Assembly (NCBI GenBank): GCA_947623595.1
Contig: CANQHC010000011.1
Location: 1 to 56,858, forward strand
Source of the DNA: an uncultured Clostridia bacterium
GTDB lineage: Bacteria > Bacillota > Clostridia > TANB77 > CAG-508
Length of the DNA stretch: 56,858 nucleotides
Reading direction: 5' to 3'
Part shown: positions 1-11,000 of the stretch, one piece after another
Layout: each line of letters starts with the position of its first letter
How positions within the stretch are numbered: the stretch's first letter is position 1
Made by a program: the position numbers and the translations under genes
Notes under the pieces: generated by a model
The model's database searches: none
Seen by the model: the letters and a program-made list of their open reading frames with translations, nothing else
Told to the model about the DNA's origin: nothing

Positions 1-710
1 TAGAAGAGTTAGCACCAACAAATAAAGAAGGCTTATACAAAGAAGATAATGACACAGTAATTTACTACTATCAAAAATTAAACTTCAACTTCAGTGTAGA
101 AAAGAGAATAACAGAAGCAAGCATAGACGGAAAACAAGCAAAAGTAGATGATGAAGGAAAAATCATAAAACTAGAAATAGTAGCTAAAAAAGTAACAACC
201 TCAAAAGTAGAAGTAAAATATGAAGTAGTAGTAACAAATACAGGGGAGATAGAAGGAATAGCAAATATTAAAGAAACATTGCCAGATGGTTTCAAAGTAT
301 CAGGAAGCAACCCAGATTATTGGAAGAAACAAAAAGATGGAACCTTAACGACAGAAGTAAAACTAAATCCAGGACAAAGTGAAAGCTTAGAAGTGGTAGC
401 AATATGGAAGAATGGAAACAATAACTTTGGAACAATGAGAAACCAAGTACAAATAACAGATACAACAAACCCAGCAAACTACCTAGATAGTAGTAAGAAT
501 GACAATGAATCACAAGCAGATGTAGTAATGAGTATTAAAACCGGAGCAGAGCAAAAGGTATTAGGAGTAGCATTAGGAACAATAGCAACAGCTGGCTTAC
601 TAGTATTACTATATCAATATCAAAAGTACCAAAAGGAAAGAAACAGAGAAATAAGGCATGTGGTATTAGATGGTAAGAATGTAGTAATCAAAAAGAAAAA
701 ACAGAAATAA
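1..710 (+). CDS. C-terminal part of a large repeat-rich surface protein (5' truncated by window edge)
   Basis: The reading frame is open from nucleotide 3, so only the last 235 residues are visible. The visible part is a beta-rich module of DUF11/conserved-repeat type (motif VKYEVVVTNTGEIEG, then PDGFKVSG). Next comes a hydrophobic segment (VLGVALGTIATAGLLVLLY) and a basic cytoplasmic tail ending KKKKQK. There is no LPXTG motif, so it is probably anchored by the C-terminal membrane helix. The same modules recur in the two giant proteins downstream, so this is the end of a surface-protein cluster. Its ligand and role cannot be read from the sequence. Confidence 0.85.
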   Translation, partial: EELAPTNKEGLYKEDNDTVIYYYQKLNFNFSVEKRITEASIDGKQAKVDDEGKIIKLEIVAKKVTTSKVEVKYEVVVTNTGEIEGIANIKETLPDGFKVSGSNPDYWKKQKDGTLTTEVKLNPGQSESLEVVAIWKNGNNNFGTMRNQVQITDTTNPANYLDSSKNDNESQADVVMSIKTGAEQKVLGVALGTIATAGLLVLLYQYQKYQKERNREIRHVVLDGKNVVIKKKKQK

Positions 711-750
711 GATTCAAAAAGAAATTAAGGATAGTAAAAGTGATAATATG

Positions 751-792
751 AACTGAAAGCTTAGTCCTATGATTAAAGCTTTCAGTTTTTTA
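751..792 (+). terminator. Rho-independent terminator
   Basis: The arms AACTGAAAGCTT and AAAGCTTTCAGTT are separated by a short loop and followed by a T run. It lies about 40 bp after the surface protein stop codon. Confidence 0.85.
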
Positions 793-986
793 ATTAAACA
801 GCTGAATTTTGTGAAAAAAATATCGGAAGAAGTCTAGAATTATGTGACATAACATATTGATTTATAGGGACCAATATTTAACAATTTAATAAATCTTCAA
901 CATTTAAAACTTTGACAAATATCAAAGTTTATTTGATGAACCCTAAGTGCAATATTATGTATACTGCCAATCTCTCTAATGAAAAA

Positions 987-1024
987 TAAAATCAGTGACG
1001 ATAATTGATCACTGATTTTATAAA
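987..1024 (+). terminator. Hairpin with AT-rich flanks, possible terminator
   Basis: A perfect 12-bp inverted repeat (TAAAATCAGTGA / TCACTGATTTTA) has a 10-nt loop. It stands alone between the surface gene and the radical SAM operon. The T run is weak, so it could instead be a protein-binding dyad. I see no gene in the rest of 793-1352. Confidence 0.45.
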
Positions 1025-1052
1025 AAATTTTAATTTAAAAAAAATTACACAC

Positions 1053-1200
1053 TTTACTTGACAAAGTCATATGTAGTAAACTTATATTAAATATACAAAA
1101 AAACAAAAAGTGTTGAAGCAATTGATTTTATTGGATTATGAAAGATTTTCCAAAAAAGATAAAAAAATTGCCTACATTTACTTGACACATACCGAGTAAA
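1053..1200 (+). promoter_or_regulatory. Two TTTACT...AGTAAA dyads, each containing TTGACA
   Basis: TTTACT-N16-AGTAAA lies at 1053-1080 and TTTACT-N12-AGTAAA at 1177-1200. In both, a TTGACA hexamer overlaps the left arm. The pair looks like a duplicated operator/-35 arrangement upstream of the small peptide and radical SAM operon. No regulator can be assigned. Confidence 0.4.
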
Positions 1201-1219
1201 AGTTTGAAAAAGAAAAATC

Positions 1220-1248
1220 TGTACAAAAATGTAAAAAAATGTTATAAT
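1220..1248 (+). promoter_or_regulatory. Putative sigma-A promoter for the peptide/radical SAM operon
   Basis: A TGTACA -35-like hexamer, a 17-bp spacer and a perfect TATAAT lie about 105 bp before the first start codon. The AAGGGGGAA ribosome binding site sits just before that start. Confidence 0.45.
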
Positions 1249-1352
1249 TATAATATAAGTGAAAAAAATATTCATAATATCAATACATATTATTCTTGCG
1301 ATTATTTTAGTTCCTTTTTAAAAGAAACTAATAATGAAAAGGGGGAAAAAAT

Positions 1353-1682
1353 ATGAAAAAGATGTTATTAAAATTAAAAATATTGTTAACTAATATTTCG
1401 AGAGTGATAATGAGTTTTTTATTCATCAATTTGAACTTTTCGTACATTAATAAAGTATTTGGAGTATCTGTAAGTGATATGTCTACACAGATGACTTGTT
1501 ATGATACATCTCCAATGATACAAACAGAAAATACATTAACATTAAAAAACATATTAATTATATTGGTACCAGTAATAATTGTAGTAGTAGCTGTTGTTTT
1601 AATTGTAAAGAATAAAAAGAGTAAATCTAAAGAGAAAAAAGAAGAATCTAAAGAGGAAAAGAAAGATGATAAAAAAGATTAA
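1353..1682 (+). CDS. Small membrane protein, possible substrate of the adjacent radical SAM enzyme
   Basis: This 109-residue protein has a basic, hydrophobic N-terminus (about residues 1-40), a short extracytoplasmic stretch with a single Cys (MSTQMTCYDTSPM) and one membrane helix (about residues 66-87, ILIILVPVIIVVVAVVLIV). It ends in a Lys/Glu/Asp-rich tail. A good ribosome binding site (AAGGGGG) precedes the ATG. Its stop overlaps the radical SAM start by 17 bp, so the two are translationally coupled. I do not recognise the family. The coupling suggests a modified peptide or a partner of the enzyme, but it has none of the Cys-rich core of known sactipeptides. Confidence 0.65.
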   Translation: MKKMLLKLKILLTNISRVIMSFLFINLNFSYINKVFGVSVSDMSTQMTCYDTSPMIQTENTLTLKNILIILVPVIIVVVAVVLIVKNKKSKSKEKKEESKEEKKDDKKD

Positions 1683-2695
1683 ATTACCTGGATTGATATA
1701 TGAGATGACTACCCTATGTAATTTAAAATGCAAATATTGTTATAATTATTGGAAGAAAGATAATGATAATGTAGTAGATATTGAAAAGTATAATCCAAAA
1801 AAAACGCTGAAACAATTTATGAAGTCTGTCAAATGCGATCAAATAACTTTCTCACGGAGGAGAACCAACCACAAACTTTCAGCAATTATTGGATTGCATT
1901 ATGTATGCAAAAGCTAGAAATAAAAAGGTTACTATTATTACGAATGCTACTTTGCTAGATAGTGAGAAAATAAAACTATTAGCCCAATTAAAAGTTGATT
2001 TAGTAGAGATAACAATAAATTCATATGATAAAGAAATTCACGAAAGTATAAATGGAATTAAAGGTTCTTTTGATAAAAGTATAAAATCTATTAAAGAGCT
2101 TATTAATAATAAAATAGAAGTAGTTGTTCCAATTGTTATAACTAAATATAATGCAAATGATGTAGATAAAACATTAGAATTTATACATAGCTTAGGAATT
2201 AAAAGAATAATGATTAATAGATATAATATTGGTGGAAATGGTTGTAATGAGTATAACGAAATTTTACCTGATATTAATGAGTTACAAAAAGCATATGAAA
2301 AGAGTCAGCAATTTGCTGAAAAACATAATTTGAAATTATATTCTCTAGTATGTACACCTCATTGTGTGCTAAATCCAGAAGACTATCCTAACATAGAATT
2401 TTCAAATTGTGGAGTTAATAATTTAAACAGAAGGTACACTTTAACAAGAGATGGAAATATACGATATTGTAATCATTCTCCAGAAATATTAGGAAATGTA
2501 TTTGAAAATAAGATGTCAGATATTTTAAAGTCGGATAAACTAAAAAATTGGGCAAAGATTGAGCCAGCATTTTGTGAAGATTGTAGTAAAAAATCTGCAT
2601 GCCAATATGGATGTAGAGCCGCCTCACAGCAAATGGGATATGGCTTAGAAAGGGAAGATCCAATAGTTTCTATATATAATATAAAAAACAAATGA
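1666..2695 (+). CDS. Radical SAM/SPASM-type enzyme, requires +1 shift at CGG codon 1855-1857
   Basis: The N-terminus carries the radical SAM cluster motif CX3CX2C (C18, C22, C25; LCNLKCKYCY), which binds the SAM-coordinating [4Fe-4S] cluster. The C-terminus carries a SPASM-like Cys set (CGVN..., YCNH, FCEDCSKKSACQYGC). This pattern is typical of peptide- or protein-modifying radical SAM enzymes. In the zero frame, translation reads ITFS-CGG-AGG and ends at 1917. Skipping one C at 1855 gives ITFS-GGEPTTNF, the canonical GGEP motif that contacts SAM, and continues open to 2695 (about 342 residues). Only this one break is seen, so it is better called shifted than decayed. The gene overlaps the upstream membrane peptide. 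Confidence 0.85.
1855..1858 (+). other. CGGA recoding (+1 frameshift) site in radical SAM gene
   Basis: The reading is TCA-CGG-AGG in the zero frame and TCA-(C)-GGA-GGA-GAA in the continuing frame. The shift restores the first glycine of the GGEP motif. It is one of six sites of identical form in the window. Confidence 0.75.
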
Positions 2696-2724
2696 GGGTA
2701 ATCTAAAATTATCCTTATTTTTTT
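2694..2724 (+). terminator. Terminator after radical SAM gene
   Basis: An imperfect stem (GAGGGTAAT / ATTATCCTT, with a G-U pair) precedes a T run and overlaps the stop codon region. Confidence 0.55.
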
Positions 2725-2813
2725 CATTTATGGGGTAACTTTGGGTCATAGTAGCTAATGTAAATGACAGAAAAAAGTGAAGATGATGTAAAAAATAGCA
2801 AAATTAGAATATA

Positions 2814-2858
2814 AAAACGACTACAAGCCGAAAAGGCGATTTCCGTAGTTGTTTTTTT
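2814..2858 (+). terminator. Rho-independent terminator
   Basis: The outer stem AAAACGACTAC / GTAGTTGTTTT contains an inner GCC-GAAAA-GGC hairpin. It is followed by seven Ts. It separates the radical SAM operon from the giant surface proteins. Confidence 0.75.
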
Positions 2859-2955
2859 AATAGCAAAATTTAAGCTACAAAAAATTACAGAAATATATAA
2901 ATTTTGACATAATTTTGCAAAATTCACATAATCAGGAAAAAATAATGGAAATCCA

Positions 2956-2984
2956 TTGAAAAATTGGCAAAAATGTCGTATAAT
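2956..2984 (+). promoter_or_regulatory. Sigma-A promoter for the giant surface-protein pair
   Basis: TTGAAA, a 17-bp spacer and TATAAT lie 33 bp before the ATG at 3017. A strong AGGAGG at 3006-3011 serves as ribosome binding site. Confidence 0.8.
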
Positions 2985-3016
2985 AATTAACAGGAGTTTA
3001 TTTTTAGGAGGTTACA

Positions 3017-6000
3017 ATGAAGACAAAACAAAGAATTATGGCTGTACTAATGATAATTTTATTAATGGGAACAAATCTAATAACCTTAGGGAACCAAGTA
3101 ATTGCATCAAATTTACCAGTACAAAGTAGCAAAACAAACAATGCTAATGTAATGGTAAATGCCTATTTCGCAAACGGGTTACAGAGTGAAAAACATGAAA
3201 TAGGGAAAGATGCAAATTTATATTTTAATATAAAAGTTAGCAATACAGGCTATTTGAAAAATGCAACTATAAATATTTTAAATGCAAACTATCAAATAGA
3301 TGTAAATAATATAAGTGACGAAATGGTTCAAAGTGCTACGGAAACTCAGCTTAAGCTAAAACAAATAAATAGTAGTAACGATGAAACCATCATAGAAGTT
3401 CCAATAGCAATAAAAACTTCAGAGCAAATAGAACAAAACTTTTTAGAAAAAACATCTCAAGTTTTGTTTAAAGCAATTTATATAGATGAAAATGGAAAAG
3501 AACGAGAAGTTAGCAAAACTATTGAAACACAATCTATTTGGGAGGCACAAGCAGAGTTAAACCTAACAAATAAAGTAACTAAATATATACCTTATCAAAA
3601 AGGAGAAGAACGTGGCGTTTTAGTACAAACTATGATAAATAGCGAGTTAAAAGGTCATGTTTTGCCAGTTCTAAAAACAAAGTTAACAATGCAAGTTCCT
3701 AAAATGAATGATAAAAATCCACAAAGAGTAAGTGTATTATCAAATAAAACTCTTAGTACAAATAATGACACTACCGGTAATAAATTTGGTAGCCAAAATT
3801 ATGAGTACAATGCAGAAACAGGTAGCTTAATTATTCAAACTGAAAATGAAGTAAATGAAGAAAAAATTTCATGGAGTATGCAGGGAGAAGATGAATACCT
3901 TATTAACTTTGTTTATGTTGGAAATGACGTATATGAGCAAGCAACTAAGAATGATTTCATAGCAGAAATGAAAGTACAAGGCGAAGTAACTATTCCTAAT
4001 TCAGAAATGTCCACATTTGAAAAAGAAATAACAGTCCCTTACCAAGAAAAAGAAATAAAAGGTACTTTGTCAGATGTTAATATTTCTGTAGATGAGCCAA
4101 TAACTAAAGCATACATATATGCAAATTATGACAAAACTGAAAATAAAGAACAAACACCATATAAAGCAAAATATCGTATACAAGTAAATGATGAAACAAT
4201 AACAGATCAAATTCAAATTCAAACATTACCACAAGAATATGTTGATAATCAGGATAATGAATATGAGGTTGGAAGCAATAGTTGTATAAAACAAATTGAA
4301 ATTCAGAAGGAAATATTTGAAAATATTTTAGGAGTAGAAGGAAGCATAGAAGTAAGCAAAACAGATGGTACTCTTATTGGAAAAATTGAAAATGAGAATT
4401 ATACAATAGAAATTGAGAATGAAGATATAAGTGAAATAGTAATAAAAACAAGTAAACCAATTAGTTCAGGAAATCTTGATATAAATATAACCCAAGCATT
4501 GCTTGAAGAACAAAATTATACAAAAGAGCAGATGAAAGAAATTTCAAAAATTAAAATGGGGGCAATTATACAAATTGTAGATGAAAAAACAGCTAAAACT
4601 GTAGATGTTTATTTTGAAGAACCTGTTAACAAAGCAGAAGTTAGTATAATAGAAGGAAAACAAAATTTATCAACAGTTATAGAAAATAAAGATGTCCAAA
4701 TAAGAGCTGTATTAGATACATCTAGCACACAATATGCATTATATAAAAATCCAACGTTAGAAATTGAATTGCCAAAGGAAATAGAAAAAGTAAATATCAA
4801 AAATGTAAATCTTTTATTAGAAGATGAATTAGAAATTAAAGAATCAAAAGTAGTATCTAAAGATGGAAAACAAGTTATACAAGTAGATTTAGAAGGTATA
4901 CAAACAGAATATAATGAACAAGAAGTAGCATTAGATCAAAATGTTATAAGTAAAGGTGCAAACGTAATAATAAGCACAGATATGACAGTTGATCAATTTG
5001 CTACAAACAAACAAGAAAAATTAGTTATGTATTATACAAATGAAAACAGCAACTTATATCAAGATGAAAGTGAGCAAAAATTAGCAGTAGAAGACAAAGG
5101 TATTACTACAACTGATTTGAATTTAGTAGCTCCAAACGGAGTTGCAGTTACTAATAAAATGAGTGGTTATAAAGGTGAAAACTCAAGTACAATAAGTGCA
5201 AACGGTGAAACACAAGAGGTAGAAATTTTACCAAATTCTCAAAAACAAACCGTAACCATAGAAGGTACAGTAACCAATAATTATACAAATCCAATAGAAA
5301 ATGTTTTCATTTTAGGAAGAACACCATTTCAAGGAAATAAAAATATAGAAAATTCAGAAGATTTAGCAAGTACATTTAATATGCCAGTAATCCAAGCAAT
5401 AAATGTAAATGGAATAGAAAGTAACAAAGTTCAAATTTTTTATAGTGATAAAGCAGAGGCTAGTAAAGACCTAATAAATTCAGAAAATAATTGGACAAAT
5501 CAACCAGAAAAATTAAATGAAGTAAAAAGTTATTTAATAGTAATAACAGGAGAAGTTCCAGCATCTACTAAAATCGGTTTCAGTTACAAAGTAGAATTAC
5601 CAGAAAATTTAACTACTAACAATAGTGTATATGAAATGTATAAAGTATATTATGATAATAAAACTCAAACAGCAATAATAGGTGAAACAAAAAATGCTGG
5701 AATAGTTGGGTTAACTACAGGGCAATCACCTGAGCTAGAAATTGAGTTAAGTGCAAATGTAGAAAATAATGCACAAGTAGCAGAAGAGCAAATAGTAGAA
5801 TTTACAGCAATAGTAAAAAATGTAGGTGAAAAGCAAGCTCAGAATGTAGTATTAAATATTCCTGTTCCAGAAGGAACTGTTTATACAAAATATAATTCAT
5901 CAACCTTAACTTATGAAGATAATGAAAATCAGAAAAATATACAAGTTGATATAGGAACTATACAAGCAAAACAATCATCACCTACCAAATATGAACTAAA

Positions 6001-7987
6001 AATGAAGCAAGCAAGTTTAGGAGCAATAGAACATAGCGTAAATGCTACTGCAACTGGTCTAGAAGGAAATGTAACATCAAATAAATACACACTTGTAAAA
6101 ACAGGTGCAAAAATAAATATGACTTTAGCAATTCCTAGAGATCCTGAAACAGCTCTTAACAAAGGAGATACTTTAATAAGCACATTAATAATAGAAGCAA
6201 GAGAAAATCTAAGTAATGTTGTAATAACAATGGATATTCCACAGGGAATAAAAATAAATAAAGCAATATATCAAGATAAAGAAGGAAAAGAACAAAATTA
6301 TGTACAAATTCAAAATAATCAAATAAAAGTAACTATTCCAAGCATTGAAGCAGATTATATACAAAATGTAACTTTAGAGCTTGAAGTTGATACTTTCACA
6401 GGTGAATTTATGCATATTGCAAAAGCCGTAGCACAGGGAATGGAAGAGCAAACTTCAAATCAATTGGTATATTATGTTGGAGCACCAAGGTTTGATATAA
6501 CACAAACATCAACTTCAGAAAGATATCTAAAAGAGGCAACAGAAATAACATATAAATTTACTATAAAAAATGTAGGAGATTCTAATGCACATGATGTAGT
6601 TTTTGAAGATAAATTACCAGAAGGTTTAACTTTCAAAAGTATGAAATATACATATCAAAATGATACAGAAACAGTTACTTCTACTTTAAACAATACAGCA
6701 GTAGTAAGATGGACTCAGTTTGATAAAGGTGAAGAAGCAATAGTACAAGTTGTAGCACAGGCCGATATATTACCAGAAAATAAAGAAGACAAAACTGTTG
6801 TAAATTCAGCAACAATAAGTGCGCAAGGTGTTAGTGCTAAAGAAACAAACTCTATAACAACAATTATTGAATACAATCCTAAATTATATGAAGGAAATTT
6901 GGGAAGTTCAGGTAATCAATTAAATTCAAATAATTATGGTACTTCAAATTCAAAATATAGAATTACAGGTACAGCATGGTTGGATAGCAATCAAAATGGG
7001 CAAAGGGAAGAGGAAGAAGAAAAGCTATCAGGAATTAGAGTTATGTTATTACAAAAAGCAAATAATCAACCAGTAAAAGACATTCAAACAGGAGAAGAAA
7101 AAGTTACAACAACAAAACAAGATGGTACATATGAATTCAATAACTTAGAAGTAGGAAATTACATAGTTGTATTCCTATATGATGCAGGAAAATATAATGT
7201 TACAGAATACAAAAAAGCAAATGTAAGTCAAAGCTATAACTCAGATGCAGTTTCAATGCTTATTAAATTAAATGGAGAGCAAGTATATGCCGGTATATCA
7301 GATACAATAAAAATCAAAGACGAATTAGTAAGAGACATAGATTTAGGTCTATATGTAGCAGAAAAATTTGACTTAAGGCTTGATAAATATATAGATAAAA
7401 TAACAGTAACAACCAAAACCACAGGTACAAAAGCATATAATTTCAATAATGCAAAATTAAAAAAAGTAGAAATTTTAAGGCAAGATGTTGGGGCAAGCAG
7501 TATTGTTATTGAATATAAAATTGTAGTAACAAATGAAGGTCAGCTACCAGGTTATGTGAAAAAAATTATAGATTATTTACCAACTGGAACAAGCTTTAAT
7601 TCAGAACTAAATACAGATTGGTATGTATCAACTTCAAAAACCGAAGCATATAATACCAGTCTAGAAAATACAATTTTATATCCAGGACAAAGCAAAGAAG
7701 TAAAACTTATTTTAAGTGCGCAAGTAACAGATAAAAACATAGGTAAATTCATAAACAATAATGCAGAAATTTATGAAAGCTATAATCAGCAAGGAGCTAC
7801 TGATATAGATTCTACCGAAGCAAATAAAGTAGAAGGTGAAGATGACTTATCAAAGGCAGATATTATTCTATCAATAGTAACAGGTAAGATAGTAATATAT
7901 TCTACTTTAGCACTAACAATATTAATTATGATTGTAATTAGTATCATAATAATAAAAAGAAAAATGTTAGAGAAAAAGGTGAAATAA
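3017..7987 (+). CDS. Giant surface protein with DUF11-type repeats and an SdrD-B/Cna-B-like domain
   Basis: This 1656-residue protein has an N-terminal signal peptide (basic MKTKQR, hydrophobic core, cleavage near residue 31). Several DUF11/conserved-repeat modules follow, recognisable by IKNVGDSNAHDVVFEDKLPEG-type sequence near residues 925, 1180 and 1500. One SdrD-B/Cna-B-like domain begins near residue 1315 (ITGTAWLDSNQNGQREEEE, with Asp/Asn-rich likely calcium-binding loops). A membrane helix (about 1624-1645) and a basic tail end the protein. No LPXTG motif is visible, so anchoring is by the helix. It probably forms a stalk-like wall or adhesin protein co-transcribed with the next gene. 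I see no in-frame CGG and no break. Confidence 0.88.
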   Translation: MKTKQRIMAVLMIILLMGTNLITLGNQVIASNLPVQSSKTNNANVMVNAYFANGLQSEKHEIGKDANLYFNIKVSNTGYLKNATINILNANYQIDVNNISDEMVQSATETQLKLKQINSSNDETIIEVPIAIKTSEQIEQNFLEKTSQVLFKAIYIDENGKEREVSKTIETQSIWEAQAELNLTNKVTKYIPYQKGEERGVLVQTMINSELKGHVLPVLKTKLTMQVPKMNDKNPQRVSVLSNKTLSTNNDTTGNKFGSQNYEYNAETGSLIIQTENEVNEEKISWSMQGEDEYLINFVYVGNDVYEQATKNDFIAEMKVQGEVTIPNSEMSTFEKEITVPYQEKEIKGTLSDVNISVDEPITKAYIYANYDKTENKEQTPYKAKYRIQVNDETITDQIQIQTLPQEYVDNQDNEYEVGSNSCIKQIEIQKEIFENILGVEGSIEVSKTDGTLIGKIENENYTIEIENEDISEIVIKTSKPISSGNLDINITQALLEEQNYTKEQMKEISKIKMGAIIQIVDEKTAKTVDVYFEEPVNKAEVSIIEGKQNLSTVIENKDVQIRAVLDTSSTQYALYKNPTLEIELPKEIEKVNIKNVNLLLEDELEIKESKVVSKDGKQVIQVDLEGIQTEYNEQEVALDQNVISKGANVIISTDMTVDQFATNKQEKLVMYYTNENSNLYQDESEQKLAVEDKGITTTDLNLVAPNGVAVTNKMSGYKGENSSTISANGETQEVEILPNSQKQTVTIEGTVTNNYTNPIENVFILGRTPFQGNKNIENSEDLASTFNMPVIQAINVNGIESNKVQIFYSDKAEASKDLINSENNWTNQPEKLNEVKSYLIVITGEVPASTKIGFSYKVELPENLTTNNSVYEMYKVYYDNKTQTAIIGETKNAGIVGLTTGQSPELEIELSANVENNAQVAEEQIVEFTAIVKNVGEKQAQNVVLNIPVPEGTVYTKYNSSTLTYEDNENQKNIQVDIGTIQAKQSSPTKYELKMKQASLGAIEHSVNATATGLEGNVTSNKYTLVKTGAKINMTLAIPRDPETALNKGDTLISTLIIEARENLSNVVITMDIPQGIKINKAIYQDKEGKEQNYVQIQNNQIKVTIPSIEADYIQNVTLELEVDTFTGEFMHIAKAVAQGMEEQTSNQLVYYVGAPRFDITQTSTSERYLKEATEITYKFTIKNVGDSNAHDVVFEDKLPEGLTFKSMKYTYQNDTETVTSTLNNTAVVRWTQFDKGEEAIVQVVAQADILPENKEDKTVVNSATISAQGVSAKETNSITTIIEYNPKLYEGNLGSSGNQLNSNNYGTSNSKYRITGTAWLDSNQNGQREEEEEKLSGIRVMLLQKANNQPVKDIQTGEEKVTTTKQDGTYEFNNLEVGNYIVVFLYDAGKYNVTEYKKANVSQSYNSDAVSMLIKLNGEQVYAGISDTIKIKDELVRDIDLGLYVAEKFDLRLDKYIDKITVTTKTTGTKAYNFNNAKLKKVEILRQDVGASSIVIEYKIVVTNEGQLPGYVKKIIDYLPTGTSFNSELNTDWYVSTSKTEAYNTSLENTILYPGQSKEVKLILSAQVTDKNIGKFINNNAEIYESYNQQGATDIDSTEANKVEGEDDLSKADIILSIVTGKIVIYSTLALTILIMIVISIIIIKRKMLEKKVK

Positions 7988-8011
7988 AGGAGAAAGGAGG
8001 ATAATCAACAA

Positions 8012-11000
8012 ATGAATCGCAAAAAGAAAATTGGACTTATTGCATTAGCAATGATAGCTGTATTTATATGTATAGTAGCAGTTATTTCAATACTTCTTCC
8101 AATCAATGAAGAAACAATGCAAAAAGTTCCATTACTTACAAAAGAAGCGCTTATGATAAATGGTTCTACAACAAGTGGAACTGTTGCAACAAAAGGCGCA
8201 CATGATAGTTCAAGTTTTTATCAAAATGGAAGTTTTTACTATGAATCATCTGCAAGCACTCTTAACAAAGTATTTATACCTACTATAGGAGATATTCAAT
8301 TATATTGTGTGCAAAAAGGTGTACATTTTGAGTATGAAAAAGACTTAGTAGCATTGATAAGAGCCTTACATGGGCAAACAGGAACAAGTACATCTGGTTC
8401 ACACATGGCACCACTTCCAGAAAAACGTTACTCTAACACTTATTATATATGTGTAAATAATCATACAGAGATGAAGCCTTCAGGTGCATATATTATAACA
8501 ACTCCAAATAATATCTTAGCACCTTATAATGGTTCATACTCATATGGTGTAACAAGTTCATTTAGTAAAGGTGAAAATATTAGTAAAGAAGTAAGACAAG
8601 TGGCAATGTGGCTTAACCCAGAAATGAACCAGGGTGAAAGTTTTGCAGCCAGTGGAGCAAGTTTCAGCTATCTAGATATGGTGGAACAATTAAAAAATGA
8701 AGCATTAGATTATAGAGATTATGAAGCAAACTTAAAGGCACATGCAGACAGTCCTTTAAAAGAAACAACTAGTCAAGAAGTTAAAATAGATGTTAACCAA
8801 GATGAACAATACTATGTTGTAGGTCCATTTAAAATGGACTATGTAGAAGGAAATTCAAGCACAGCAAAATTTGCAGGAATTTCTAACATGGTAGTAAAAG
8901 GATATAATGACGAAGATAAGCAAAAATTCATAAAAGATATTGAAATAATAAATTATAGACAAAATGGTATAGAAAAAGAATTAAAATTTTTCAATCCAAA
9001 AAAGGAAGACGGATATGTTGATAGAGAAGACCATTCATATCCAGCAAGCGGACAAGAATTTTATATCAAAATAAAAAATCCAAATTTAGGTGTAACAGAT
9101 GTAGATCAAAAAGTTAGATATTTTGATGTAAATGTAGAATATTCATACATGACAATTTATGCAATTCAATGTGAATTAGAAGGACATCAATTAGTTGCAA
9201 CAGCAATTAAAACAGGACATAGTGATTCATATAACAGACATGGACATTTAACATCTTGCAGAGTTAATTATAGATGGAATGTTACAGATTGCCCACTTCC
9301 ACAACAAAAAATGATAGATGCTTGGGGAGAGAGAAACTTATATAAATTAAATATTAATTTAACAGGAGTTCCTATAGATGAACCCCCATCAGACGAACCA
9401 CCATCAGACGAGCCTCCATCAGAAGAACCACCATCAGAAGAACCACCAGAAGAGCCAAAATTAATAATGAAATTAGGTGGATATGTATGGGAAGATACTA
9501 CAAATGGTAAAGAAAATATCGCAGATGGAATTCATTCAGGAATATATAGAGGAGAAGAAAATGACAGAGTTCTTCCAAATGTAAAAGTAACATTATATGA
9601 ATGTGAAACGGACAGAAATGGAAGAGTTATATATGAAGATGGTAAACCATTAGCACATGTTGTAGATCTTCTATCAGAAGCTGATTTAATAGAGTTAACT
9701 AGAGAGGAAATTCATGATAGAGTAAATCCAAAATTAACGGATGAAGATGGTTATTATCAATTTGATGGTTTAGATCCTGAAAATAAATATTATGTTACAT
9801 TGAAATATAATGGTCAAACATATTTACCAACAGAATATTTAGTAACAGGAAAAGAAGAAAAAGAAGATGGAACAAAATTCATTCATGAAAATTCAGTATC
9901 AGACATGGTATTTAATGCAAATTTATATAACACAGATATATGGGAAATAACATCAAAAGGAACTGAAGATGTTGATGTTAGAGATAGTTATAATAATAAA
10001 TTTGCTGAAATAGGGTCATCACCAAAAAATTACGTTTCTAGTAACTCATTACAAACAAATCTATTAATACAAGATGGTAGAAAATACTATAATGAAATAT
10101 ATTCTGTAAATGACCTAATGGGTTATGAATTACAAGAAGATGGAAGCTATAGTAAGCAAGGCATTCAATTAATTGATGAATTTTACGATATAAATAATGA
10201 TGGAAATATTATAGAAACTAATAAAATTGTAGAAGGTGAAATTAGCAGAAAGATACAAGAATATATTAGTAATTATAACCAATATCCAGAAGACGATGAA
10301 TTAATAAATCTTTATGAATCTATTGTAAATGAAAATGCAAGAAATGAAAAAGAAAGAGAAATTCTATGGAAAAAATTACAATACATAGAAGATTGCAAAA
10401 TAAATGCATATACAGGTTCACCATTTGAAAATGGAGAACTAGACTTATATCCAGTATATGATGACTTCGTAATAGATACAGAAAGTATGGTAATTCCAGG
10501 AGAAGGCACAAAACCACCAATTTATAATGGTCAATTCTATGTTAATTTAGGTTTATGGAGAAGAGCAAAAAATGACCTAGCATTAAAGAAAGATCTTTAC
10601 CGTGCAGCAATAAAAATAAATGGTAAAACAGAAGTATATAATTACGATAAGCGTTCAGAAGAAGAAAATGGATACTGGGAAATTCAACTAAGAATGAGAG
10701 ATTATGATACATATTATTCAGGTAACTATAATAGAGAGTTATATATTGCAGACTATAACTATAAATCAGCAATTACTAATTTATATGGATCAGATCTTGA
10801 AGTATATGTTACATACAAAATTACACTTAGAAATACATCACAACAAATCTTAAATGAAGTTACAGAAGTAGTAGATTATTATGATAAAGACTATACATAT
10901 GTACCAGAGTTATCTTGGGTAATGTATAAAGACAGTGTAGAAGAAGGTAACGAAAAAGTAGCAGTTTCTAAAAATTCATATTATAACATGATGCATAATT

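Noticed and set aside
1889..2695. Separate gene starting at the TTG at 1889
   Set aside because: It is the in-frame continuation of the radical SAM protein after the CGG shift; its first residues follow GGEPTTNFQQL without a gap.
10312..10772. Minus-strand genes inside the giant surface proteins
   Set aside because: They are antisense shadows with no ribosome binding sites and biased composition caused by the coding strand.
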